A model generated the notes under the pieces. It made no database searches. It was not told the DNA's origin and saw only the letters and a list, made by a program, of their open reading frames with translations. From Thermoanaerobacterales bacterium UBA4880 (lineage in GTDB: Bacteria > Bacillota > Thermoanaerobacteria > Thermoanaerobacterales > UBA4877), in NCBI GenBank assembly GCA_002399285.1, contig DHDI01000013.1, forward strand, positions 58,497 through 122,496: a stretch of 64,000 bases of DNA. Direction: 5' to 3'. The stretch's first letter is position 1. Each line of letters starts with the position of its first letter. Of this stretch, positions 18,306 to 26,209 are shown piece by piece. Both the position numbers and the translations under genes were made by a program.

Positions 18306-20168
18306 ATGAGTTTTATGTTTAAACCACTGGCTTATGATGATATGAGCGCTATAAATAAAATAGATTTAACAGTAGAAATAAAAAAATCTTTGGTAGTTGG
18401 AAACGATAAGGTGGGAAGATCAATTGCAAAGCATTGTGCCGAAAATATGAAAAATAATGCATTTTGTTTAGCTATTGATGGATATGTAAGTGCAGAATTT
18501 GATGTAGTCTTGAATGGAATTAGTGAATACTGTAAAAACAAAAAGATTAGATTGACAACTATTAATATGAAAAATTACTATAAATCAAAAACAGAAATTG
18601 ACGAGTTGACAAGTGAAAACTTGCCACTAAATTATGATGATGATCCTGTGTTGTTATTCGGTAGACTTTTTGAGGGAAATATGGATGATTTAATGGATAA
18701 AGATAAATTAAATTCTCTATATGAGGGATTAAAAGAAAAAAATAATGGCATAACAGTAGTTTATGGTATGGGAAGTGCAATTAAAAGTGTACGTGATTTT
18801 TGTGATGCGGTAGCTTATATAGATGTTACGCCCAAGATTGCAGCTATCCGAGCCAGAGAAAAGAGATTTGCTAATATAGGTGATGAAAGCCCGCGTGAAT
18901 TTAATTTACTTATGAGAAGAAATTATTTCGTGGATTTTGAAGTTGCGTTCAAATTGCGCAATGAATTACTTAATGAATATGGTATAGACTTTTATATTCT
19001 TGGAAGTGATGACAATAATTATATGCTAATGCCTGGCTCGAGTTTGGAAATTGTTCTAGAGACTTTAGTACACTATCCTTTCAGGGCAAAACCAGTTTAT
19101 CTAGATGGAATTTGGGGGGGTGAATATATACGTAAGATTAGAAATATTCCACAGGATATTTCTACTAATATAGCTTGGGTTTTCGAATTTATACCAATGG
19201 AAACAAGTATAGTCATAGATATAGACGGTAATTATGTTGATATTCCCTTCTATACGTTTGTACAGAAAAAAGGCCTGTCAATGATGGGACAGAAATGTTT
19301 TGATGAGTTTGATGGGTACTTTCCCATTAGATTTAATTATGACGATACGTGGCATAGTGATGGAAATATGTCTGTTCAAGTTCACCCCGATGAAGAATTT
19401 GTTGTTGACAATTATAATGAATTAGGGCGTCAAGATGAAGCATACTATATTATTGCTACAGGACATGATGCTAAAACGTACTGCGGATTCAAGGATGACG
19501 GGAAGGTTTTTTTAGAGCTTGCTAAAAAGTCTGAGAAAGATAATAAAGATATAGATTATCAAAAGTATATAAATTCCGTTGAGTCTGTTCCTGGGAAGCA
19601 AGTTATGATACCGGCGGGTACCGTTCATGCTTCCGGCAGAAATCAGTTTATATTAGAATTAGGAAGTTTAACTCTTGGATCATACACGTATAAAATTTAT
19701 GATTATAATCGTAAAGATAAAGAAGGAAAGCTTCGCCCAATTCATACCAAAAATGCACAAAAGGTACTACATTTTGAACGCAATTCAGAATGGGTAAGGA
19801 AGAATGTAGTTATTGACCCCATATTAATTTCAGAAACACAGGATTACAAAGAATATATCGTCGGCAGAACAGATTTGATGTACTATCAAACTAATCGTAT
19901 AGAATTAAATACGCATGGGACGTATGAAGGAAATAATAATGGCCAATTTACTGTCATAACAGTAGTGGATGGAGAAGAAGTCGAAGTTTATTCAAAAGGC
20001 AACCCTGAATTCCGTTTTACACAAAAGTATTTAGAAATTGTCACGATACCTGCGACAATTGATGATTATGTAATAAAGGCTAAAGGATACCAACCTGTAG
20101 TTATCCATAAAACGATTTTACGTGATAACTACACTCGATACAAAAATGCGAAATATGCAAATCGATAG
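18306..20168 (+). CDS. Long class I mannose-6-phosphate isomerase with N-terminal kinase-like domain
   Basis: The C-terminal half (about 255-620) is a class I phosphomannose isomerase, interconverting mannose 6-phosphate and fructose 6-phosphate. It has the zinc-site QVHP (Q358, H360) and a later histidine H441 in 'AGTVHASG'. Residues about 15-240 are an extra domain that resembles a P-loop sugar or nucleoside kinase in its order of elements ('CLAIDGY' strand, 'KNYY', 'VYGMGSA', 'RAREKRF', 'MRRNYF') but lacks a GxxGxGK(S/T) loop, so it probably cannot use ATP. Class I enzymes are often near 320 residues, so 620 is about double. ATG 18306 follows GGAGGG. The role of the extra domain is unknown; sensing or binding a sugar phosphate is only a guess. 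Confidence 0.8.
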   Translation: MSFMFKPLAYDDMSAINKIDLTVEIKKSLVVGNDKVGRSIAKHCAENMKNNAFCLAIDGYVSAEFDVVLNGISEYCKNKKIRLTTINMKNYYKSKTEIDELTSENLPLNYDDDPVLLFGRLFEGNMDDLMDKDKLNSLYEGLKEKNNGITVVYGMGSAIKSVRDFCDAVAYIDVTPKIAAIRAREKRFANIGDESPREFNLLMRRNYFVDFEVAFKLRNELLNEYGIDFYILGSDDNNYMLMPGSSLEIVLETLVHYPFRAKPVYLDGIWGGEYIRKIRNIPQDISTNIAWVFEFIPMETSIVIDIDGNYVDIPFYTFVQKKGLSMMGQKCFDEFDGYFPIRFNYDDTWHSDGNMSVQVHPDEEFVVDNYNELGRQDEAYYIIATGHDAKTYCGFKDDGKVFLELAKKSEKDNKDIDYQKYINSVESVPGKQVMIPAGTVHASGRNQFILELGSLTLGSYTYKIYDYNRKDKEGKLRPIHTKNAQKVLHFERNSEWVRKNVVIDPILISETQDYKEYIVGRTDLMYYQTNRIELNTHGTYEGNNNGQFTVITVVDGEEVEVYSKGNPEFRFTQKYLEIVTIPATIDDYVIKAKGYQPVVIHKTILRDNYTRYKNAKYANR

Positions 20169-20177
20169 GTGAAAAAG

Positions 20178-21113
20178 ATGAAACCATTAAAAATGAAACC
20201 GGTTTATATAAAAAGTATATGGGCGGGCAATAGATTACAAAAAATAAGAAATTTAAATGAAAACGGCATTGGGATTTCCAGGGAAATATGTGCATATAGG
20301 AATTCTGAAAATATAATAAAAGAAGGAGAATTTGTGGGGGAAAGCATTAAGAAAATTATTGAAAATTATCATAAAGAGCTGATGGGAGACGACCTAAGTA
20401 CACAATTAATACGCGTAGCATATATGGATGCAGCGGAAGATCTTTCAATACAGGTACATCCTAATGAAGAATATGCTCGGAAAATAAATGATTATGAGAA
20501 GTCTGAAGCATGGTATGTCATTGAGGCAGATGATGGGGCATATATTACAGCTGGTGTAAATATAGAGGCTAAAGATATATTGCATAAAGCGGCTAAAGAT
20601 GGGACTTTAGAGAATTATGTCAACAGAATACCCGTACAACAAGGAGATTTTGTGCTGATTCCTGCCGGTCTTTTACATGCTTGTGGCAAAAATATGTTGG
20701 TTATTGAAATAGGAAGCTTTGGTGGTATTACTTATCGTTTATATGATTATGGTCGCCCACGGCCATTAGATTTAGATAAGGGTCTTGAAGTATTAGATTT
20801 AAATGCTAAATGTGATATTAAGCATTTTCCTTTAGATCAAGTTAAAAATAATAATTGCCAGGTGGGGGTTGAACATAGGTTATTTCATGTGGATGTAATT
20901 GATATAGAAAATGAAATGACTATTTTGAATAATGGACGATATTATATCCTTGCGTGTGTTAAAGGTGATTGCGTAATACAATGTGAAGGCGAATCTTATA
21001 AGTTATCGTATACAGAAACGATATTTATACCAGCTTCGTCAGATGATATAAAGATTCAAGGAAAATGCCGTATTCTTAAAATTTACAATTCACATACACA
21101 GTTGTATAATTAA
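20178..21113 (+). CDS. manA: Short class I mannose-6-phosphate isomerase
   Basis: A 311-residue type I phosphomannose isomerase of standard Firmicutes length. Zinc ligands are visible at Q92 and H94 ('IQVHPNEEYA'), the glutamate in 'SEAWYVIEA' near 115-120, and H167 in 'PAGLLHACG'. It starts 9 bases after the long isomerase at ATG 20178, with AGGTG upstream. Having a second isomerase in the same operon is unusual. The two differ mainly in the N-terminal extension and could differ in substrate, regulation or oligomeric state. Confidence 0.9.
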   Translation: MKPLKMKPVYIKSIWAGNRLQKIRNLNENGIGISREICAYRNSENIIKEGEFVGESIKKIIENYHKELMGDDLSTQLIRVAYMDAAEDLSIQVHPNEEYARKINDYEKSEAWYVIEADDGAYITAGVNIEAKDILHKAAKDGTLENYVNRIPVQQGDFVLIPAGLLHACGKNMLVIEIGSFGGITYRLYDYGRPRPLDLDKGLEVLDLNAKCDIKHFPLDQVKNNNCQVGVEHRLFHVDVIDIENEMTILNNGRYYILACVKGDCVIQCEGESYKLSYTETIFIPASSDDIKIQGKCRILKIYNSHTQLYN

Positions 21114-21188
21114 ATTTAATGATAAATTTACCAATTTAGGTGGCTATTTTCACACATATAAAAAACAAGCATACTTGGAGGGGTGTAC

Positions 21189-21578
21189 ATGATAGGAGTA
21201 TTGGTAACTTCTCATGGGAATCTATGCCAAGAACTGCTAAATAGTTTGGTAATGATTACGGGAGAAAACCATAATATTTTAGCTTTAAAATTTGATGACT
21301 ATAATAATTATAAAAATGAACTGACAATGAAATTGAATATAATGATTTCCGACTATGACGGCATATTAATATTCACTGATATTATAGGGGGCACGCCATT
21401 CAATGAAAGTTATAAATATGTTCGGGAAAGTAATAAAAATAATATCAAAATTATAACGGGTGTAAATCTACCCATGATTATAGAAACAACGTTAGCTTTA
21501 AGCCATGAAGATAATTTAAATAATCTTGTTAACATAGCAGTAGATGCTGGTAAAGGTTCAATTAATTGCGTGTGCTAG
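21189..21578 (+). CDS. PTS mannose-family IIA component
   Basis: A 129-residue cytoplasmic phosphocarrier of the EIIA-Man fold. The N-terminal 'GVLVTSHG' carries the phosphorylated H9, and 'IIGGTPFN' near 62 is the second family signature. It accepts phosphate from HPr and passes it to the IIB encoded at 16122. ATG 21189 has GGAGGGG 5 bases upstream. It is the last structural gene of the operon, separated from the isomerase by 75 bases. Confidence 0.92.
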   Translation: MIGVLVTSHGNLCQELLNSLVMITGENHNILALKFDDYNNYKNELTMKLNIMISDYDGILIFTDIIGGTPFNESYKYVRESNKNNIKIITGVNLPMIIETTLALSHEDNLNNLVNIAVDAGKGSINCVC

Positions 21579-21940
21579 CGGGAAACGATGGAATAAACCT
21601 TGCCAATCATAATAAATCTGCATAAAAATTATTATTGTATCACTTATCAGCACACATGAGCAGAGCAAACTAAGATATTGTCTCAAGACGTTTGTATTAA
21701 TTATCTCCCGCGATAAACCTGTGTTTTGTTGCAGGCAACTCACCCTATTTTACCCTTGCAATCACTTGGATATATGGGCTTTGTCATAGAGAGTGAGTTA
21801 ACTTTAGTTATATTTGCTGTCGTATGTTTTGTTTACTTGATTTTCAAATTTTTGTAGAGCTATAAATAGTGTTTGTAACATAAGATTAAGTTTATTAAAG
21901 ATGGCTGGATATTAATTTAGTAAAGCGGGAGGAATTACCA
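21579..21940. other. AT-rich gap between IIA and the RpiR regulator
   Basis: No gene is seen. No strong terminator was found after IIA, so read-through into the regulator is possible. A GGGAGGAAT ribosome binding site lies just before 21941. Short complementary pieces (GTGTGCT at about 21569 and AGCACAC at about 21649) are too weak to call a structure. Confidence 0.4.
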
Positions 21941-22786
21941 TTGCAAAGCATGAGGTTAATAGAAAGAAATTATGATATGATGACAGATACGGAAAAAATT
22001 ATTGCAAATTATATTTTAAAGGATACAGACAAATTTGTAAATGCGAATATACATGTAATGGCAAAAACTTTAAATATTTCACCTGCATCCATATCGAGAT
22101 TTGTGCGTAAATATTGTAAATTATCTTTTGGAGAATTAAAAATTGAAGTTGCTTCCGGTGGAAATGATAACACTGCTTATGATAATGCTAATGAGATTTT
22201 TAATTGGGCGGGTTCATTTAATGAAATGCCGGATAATATAATTAATAGCATCTCAAAAACATGTAGGGATGTCATGGAGGTTAATGGTATTAATCCATTT
22301 AAACAAGCGATAGAATGGATAAATGCTGCCGATACGATATTCTTTTTTGGGGTAGGATCTTCTGGAATTGTAGTAATGGATTTTATGCAAAAGTTGATAC
22401 GCTTGGAAAAACGTTGTGTATATAATATTGATAGTAATTTCGGAGTATTAAATTCAAAAATTGCAACTAAAAAAGATGTAATAATAGCGATATCCTTTAG
22501 TGGAAGGACTAAAGAAGTAAATTTGGCTGTTAAAGAAGCTAAAAAAAGTGGAGCAAAATGTATAGCTATAACGCGAAATTTCAAGAGCGAATTAGAAACT
22601 TTGGCGGATTTAAAACTTTTAGTCCCAAGTATAGAACTTAATGCGACTAGGTTAGCTCCGATTTTTTCCAGATACGGTCAATTATTTATAGTAGATATTC
22701 TGTTTTTAGGATTAGCTAAGCAAAAGACTAATTCTGTAGATGAATTTATGGATCAGTATCAGAATCTATTGTCAAAGCTAAAATAA
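21941..22786 (+). CDS. RpiR/MurR-family transcriptional regulator
   Basis: A 281-residue sugar-phosphate sensing regulator. The N-terminal helix-turn-helix (about 1-75) includes 'MAKTLNISPASISRFVRKYC', and a C-terminal SIS domain (about 125-255) includes 'FFGVGSSG' and 'AISFSGRTKEV', which bind phosphosugars. It follows the PTS operon in the same direction and shares its AT-rich composition, so it is the likely local regulator, probably sensing a sugar phosphate made by the isomerases. The start is TTG 21941, since GGGAGG is well spaced to it and not to the ATG at 21950. Confidence 0.88.
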   Translation: MQSMRLIERNYDMMTDTEKIIANYILKDTDKFVNANIHVMAKTLNISPASISRFVRKYCKLSFGELKIEVASGGNDNTAYDNANEIFNWAGSFNEMPDNIINSISKTCRDVMEVNGINPFKQAIEWINAADTIFFFGVGSSGIVVMDFMQKLIRLEKRCVYNIDSNFGVLNSKIATKKDVIIAISFSGRTKEVNLAVKEAKKSGAKCIAITRNFKSELETLADLKLLVPSIELNATRLAPIFSRYGQLFIVDILFLGLAKQKTNSVDEFMDQYQNLLSKLK

Positions 22787-22788
22787 TG

Positions 22789-22847
22789 TAGTAAAAATGC
22801 TGCTTAGACCATGAAAAATGGTTATTATATAAGCAGCATTTTTACTA
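22789..22847. terminator. Strong bidirectional terminator
   Basis: Two 18-bp arms, TAGTAAAAATGCTGCTTA and its perfect complement, enclose a 23-base loop that holds a further CCAT/ATGG pairing. It separates the rpiR-like gene from the convergent CAP gene and marks the end of the AT-rich block. Confidence 0.85.
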
Positions 22848-22883
22848 TAACTAAGTAATTTGACCTTTATATAAAATGACTGT

Positions 22884-23678
22884 TTATTGCTTTATAAACA
22901 TCTCGGTTATAATATAGGTATTGTTTGACCCCTTTACTATTCCTATGCCGGCTTTGTTGAAGCTGGAGTTCAAGATATTGGCTCTGTGGCCTTCCGAATT
23001 CATGAACGCCACATGGGCGCTATAGACGGAGGAGTTCTTCGCTATATTTTCTCCCGCCATCTGGTAGCTTATTCCGTTGTTCTTCATCATGTCGAACGGG
23101 CTGCCATATGTTGGAGACTCATGGCTGAAATAGTTGTTTGTCAGCATATCCTGAGATTTTAGTCTGGCGAGGTTTGCCAAACTCGCATCCATGGTAAGAT
23201 CGCTTAGCCCGGCCTTTTCTCTTTCGCCGTTTATAAGCTGCAGCATATAGGTTTCATCCTGAGATACGCTGTAATCTGTTTTGCTTGAGCCGTTGTTCTG
23301 ATTTGAACTTGTGTTTCCCGAAGGCTTTGTCTGTGAACCGGTGTTTTGATTAGAGCCTGTGTTACCCGTGGGCTTAGTCTGCGAACCGGTGTTTTGATTC
23401 GAAGTTGTGGTCCCGGATGCTGTTTTCTGCAGACCCTTTAAATACTCTTTATAATAATTTAAAAGATATGTATCCGTACCTGAAGCCGTATGGTTTGTCG
23501 GCAAAGAGACCGAAACCACAACAGGCCTGTCCTTATTTGCCGTGCAGCCATTGCTTCCAAAATACTGCGCGGTGCAGCTTGCATCGGCATGGCCTACGGG
23601 CAGCGATACAATGGCCAGGCCCGTTATGCATAATGTCGTTGCAAGGATTTTTCCCTTCATTGTGTTTTTTCTCATCAT
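22884..23678 (-). CDS. Secreted CAP (SCP/PR-1) domain protein, YkwD type
   Basis: A 264-residue exported protein. A signal peptide covers about 1-33 (cleavage near 'GHADA'). A variable region is followed by a Ser/Asn/Gln/Thr-rich linker (about 90-135) that contains an imperfect repeat of 'SNQNTGSQTKP.GNT'. The CAP domain (about 140-264) has 'NGEREKAGL', 'SHESPTYGSPFDMM', 'GENIA' and 'GHRANIL', which form the family pocket with two histidines. Related proteins occur in spore coats and cell envelopes, with unclear activity. AAAGGAGG lies 10 bases before the ATG. Confidence 0.88.
   Translation of the reverse strand: MMRKNTMKGKILATTLCITGLAIVSLPVGHADASCTAQYFGSNGCTANKDRPVVVSVSLPTNHTASGTDTYLLNYYKEYLKGLQKTASGTTTSNQNTGSQTKPTGNTGSNQNTGSQTKPSGNTSSNQNNGSSKTDYSVSQDETYMLQLINGEREKAGLSDLTMDASLANLARLKSQDMLTNNYFSHESPTYGSPFDMMKNNGISYQMAGENIAKNSSVYSAHVAFMNSEGHRANILNSSFNKAGIGIVKGSNNTYIITEMFIKQ
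23287..23407 (-). repeat. Tandem in-gene repeat coding for the CAP linker
   Basis: Nearly three copies of a 42-45-base unit, each coding for a Asn-Gln-Asn / Gly-Ser / Thr-Lys-Pro / Gly-Asn-Thr segment. Such repeats can change copy number by slippage and so alter linker length. Confidence 0.6.
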
Positions 23679-23821
23679 TATGTAATAACCTCCTTTTTTG
23701 TTATATAAATTCTATTCTATGTTGATCGGGCAAAACCTTTAAGCAAGTTATGGGTATATTGGTAATGCCGTTGTAACATTGGATAATTTTATTAATAAAA
23801 TGTATGAGGAGGTTATGCCAT

Positions 23822-24073
23822 ATGTATATAGTGATAGTATATTCACCTCAGCAAGCCCAATTCCTACAGAGCAAGGCTCTCACCGCTGGATGCAGGCTCT
23901 GCAGCATGCCCACGCCGAGAGGTTTGGTCAGGACCTGCGCCTATACCTTTTATTTTGATGAAAGTTGTTTTGATATGGTAAAGAAGCTCATATTCACATA
24001 TAATATCAAGATCCATGGCGTGTACAGAAAAGTATTTATGTACGGCAAGGAATCCTATGAAAAAATACTATGA
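23822..24073 (+). CDS. DUF3343 protein, putative Se/S carrier-like
   Basis: An 83-residue protein with a strand-helix start 'YIVIVYSPQQAQFLQSKAL' and the family core 'MPTPRGLVRTCAYTF', matching the DUF3343 pattern 'PTPR...CG'. Here the glycine after the cysteine is alanine. The family is often annotated as a sulfur or selenium carrier-like protein by genomic association only. ATG 23822 has GAGGAGG 9 bases upstream. It ends convergently with the propeller gene, overlapping by 6 bases. A thiol-based role is unproven. Confidence 0.7.
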   Translation: MYIVIVYSPQQAQFLQSKALTAGCRLCSMPTPRGLVRTCAYTFYFDESCFDMVKKLIFTYNIKIHGVYRKVFMYGKESYEKIL

Positions 24074-25357
24074 ATATACCCGTGAAAAAAGTTTTTTTAT
24101 CAGGCTGCCGTTGGCCTTATCCAATTTCTCCGTTAGTACGGCATTTTCGCTCTTTATGTTTTCATTTTCCGATTTAAGATCGCTGATTTCTTCCAATATA
24201 TTGCTATAGCTATTTTTTAACAGGCTATATTGTGTACTCAGGTTTTTGTAGGAGGTATCCAGATTTCTCATATTTAAAATAAATTCTTTATTGATATTTT
24301 TTTGTTCCCGGAGTTTGCCGCTCAGCTGGTCAATATATTGCTGTATTTGATTGATGTAAATAGTGAAGTAACTGAATCCAGAACTGTGCGGATCGAATAT
24401 ATCGTCGATCAAAATGAGGTAATATGGATTTTTGGTATGATAGAAAGCATGTACGTGGTCGGCTCCAAATTTTTTCAGTGAAATAAAACAACAATGGGAT
24501 AGAGTATCGATCTCAGACGAGATCTTAAAAGGCTGCGACCATGTCTCTCCACTGTCGGCAGACAGGCACGTATAGATGAATCCACCGCAATACCATGTGG
24601 CCCAAAGGTTTTCGCTTATACAGACGATCCCGGGATACTGCGCGTATTCAGGAAACAGAACAATATCTTGCTCATCATTGCTCGGCCAATTGCCCGATGT
24701 CTTTCTGACATAGTGAAGTTTATCGCCGGCCGAATAGATGATGTGGGTACTGTTATTTTTACTGTCGGAAGCAATAAAAAAATCACGGCTGTCATCTATA
24801 TTGCTTATGACCACCGGCTTAGACCAGATACCGGGGGTATGTCTGAAACTCATGTACATCAGTTTTTCGCCTTCGCCGTATATCCCATTAGGACCTGACG
24901 GGCCCTTGACAAAATGGAATGATAAGTTATTGTTGCTTTTAACGATGACACTAGACGTCCATTTGTTTCTGTTCCAGAAATGATGTACCAAATAATAGAT
25001 ACTGTCTTTTGAGTTTTCATAAAATATATGTATAAAACCATGATCAACTAAGATATTTATATCTTTAACGCTGCCGGTTATCGGCTTTTTCATGAGCGGG
25101 CTTTTGGACCATGTGCTGCCGTTCCATATCATAAGATTTATCTTGTTGTCCGTGTCCTTATATAGCATATATATATACTCGCCTTCGATATCTGCAGAAA
25201 AGTCATCCGTGCCGTCGCCCGCAAGGTTATATGGTGATGATTCTTTTGCATCGTTGTCCTTGGTGATGCAATTGATGCCTTTCCCCGGTTCGTAGTAGAA
25301 ATGCCGGCGAGTGCCGTTCGAATCCTCCGTCATATAGGAGTATTTATTGATTAACAT
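24068..25357 (-). CDS. Asp-box (BNR) beta-propeller protein with C-terminal coiled coil
   Basis: A 429-residue protein whose function I do not recognise. Residues 1 to about 335 consist of repeating beta segments with 'W(S/T)' motifs near 83, 133, 178 and 224, and one clear Asp-box, SADSGETW, at 266-273, so a sialidase-like propeller is likely. The region from about 345 to 425 is a coiled coil ending in basic residues. No signal peptide is visible. ATG 25357 was chosen because AAAGGCGGTG, one mismatch from an ideal site, stands 6 bases upstream; GTG 25366 is an alternative. It is divergent from the 25481 gene, with about 120 bases between. Sialidase catalytic residues are not evident. Confidence 0.6.
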   Translation of the reverse strand: MLINKYSYMTEDSNGTRRHFYYEPGKGINCITKDNDAKESSPYNLAGDGTDDFSADIEGEYIYMLYKDTDNKINLMIWNGSTWSKSPLMKKPITGSVKDINILVDHGFIHIFYENSKDSIYYLVHHFWNRNKWTSSVIVKSNNNLSFHFVKGPSGPNGIYGEGEKLMYMSFRHTPGIWSKPVVISNIDDSRDFFIASDSKNNSTHIIYSAGDKLHYVRKTSGNWPSNDEQDIVLFPEYAQYPGIVCISENLWATWYCGGFIYTCLSADSGETWSQPFKISSEIDTLSHCCFISLKKFGADHVHAFYHTKNPYYLILIDDIFDPHSSGFSYFTIYINQIQQYIDQLSGKLREQKNINKEFILNMRNLDTSYKNLSTQYSLLKNSYSNILEEISDLKSENENIKSENAVLTEKLDKANGSLIKKLFSRVYS

Positions 25358-25480
25358 TTGATCCACCGCCTTTCATTTATAATATATGCATATGAGGACA
25401 TTAATTGAACTCATGGTTGTAACATAACAGATGCCTGGTGCGTATATTAAATTAGAAATAAAGAAGGGAGGTTCAAGCTT

Positions 25481-26167
25481 ATGGCCTTTGCAAAAAAGCA
25501 GGTGGGAGAATTCCAGATTGGGCCGGGTCCCATTGAACCGGGACGTATTCCCAATCCTATTGAGATCGCCTGCATAATAACCGATAAAGTGTATGATGCA
25601 TGTTCACAGAGGGTATGCCTTGACTCAATTTCACCTGTTTCATTCTGCCCGAGGATACCGACACCCATCGAATTTGACGGCTGTCAGGATTTCCGTATCA
25701 CCGTGCCCGAAGGATTTACGGTGTCCCCTATTCCTGACAGGGAGGGTTTTGCAAGAGTAAGAGGCACCTTTAAGGTGTGCTTCAATGCAATATTGAGGAG
25801 CACTGGGACCAATAATACACAGTTAGTGCCGGTAATAACGACTTTTGATAAAGATGTAATATTATATATACCGCAGCCCTGTCCGGAAAATATAAGGTTT
25901 GAAGCTGTAGCCGAGTGCTTGTTCGGAAGGGTCAATGCAAACAACACGCTTGATGTGATCGTTGGAGTGTATGTCATTCTGAAGGCGGCTATAACGGTAC
26001 AGTTAATGGTACCGGCTTATGGATTCTGTCCTACACCGCCGGAGTGCGAAGAATTCCCGACCAATGTATGCGAAGAATTTATGACCAGCCCATTCCCTGA
26101 ATTTTTCCCTCCGCAGCTTTTTGACATCGATCCGCCCTATGACCCGGGCTGCCCGCACTGCGAATAA
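25481..26167 (+). CDS. Unknown Pro/Cys-rich protein, possible spore-surface component
   Basis: A 228-residue protein without signal peptide or membrane segment. It has a proline/glycine-rich start, then 'IACIITDKVYDACSQRVCL', a motif I associate with proteins of sporulating Clostridia (recollection, not verified). A beta-rich middle follows, and the C-terminus is Pro/Cys/Phe-rich, ending 'GCPHCE'. GGGAGG lies 9 bases before the ATG. Its promoter region is shared with the divergent propeller gene, and a glycosyltransferase gene follows, which suggests a surface layer. Function not established. Confidence 0.65.
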   Translation: MAFAKKQVGEFQIGPGPIEPGRIPNPIEIACIITDKVYDACSQRVCLDSISPVSFCPRIPTPIEFDGCQDFRITVPEGFTVSPIPDREGFARVRGTFKVCFNAILRSTGTNNTQLVPVITTFDKDVILYIPQPCPENIRFEAVAECLFGRVNANNTLDVIVGVYVILKAAITVQLMVPAYGFCPTPPECEEFPTNVCEEFMTSPFPEFFPPQLFDIDPPYDPGCPHCE

Positions 26168-26176
26168 TACCGAAAT

Positions 26177-26202
26177 AACCAGCGACTGCGATGTTGCTGG
26201 TT
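26177..26202 (+). terminator. Intrinsic terminator
   Basis: A 10-bp stem, AACCAGCGAC with GTTGCTGGTT (one G-U pair), is followed by GCTTTTTA. The T-run runs directly into the ATG of the next gene at 26210, which leaves that gene no obvious ribosome binding site. Confidence 0.7.
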
Positions 26203-26209
26203 GCTTTTT

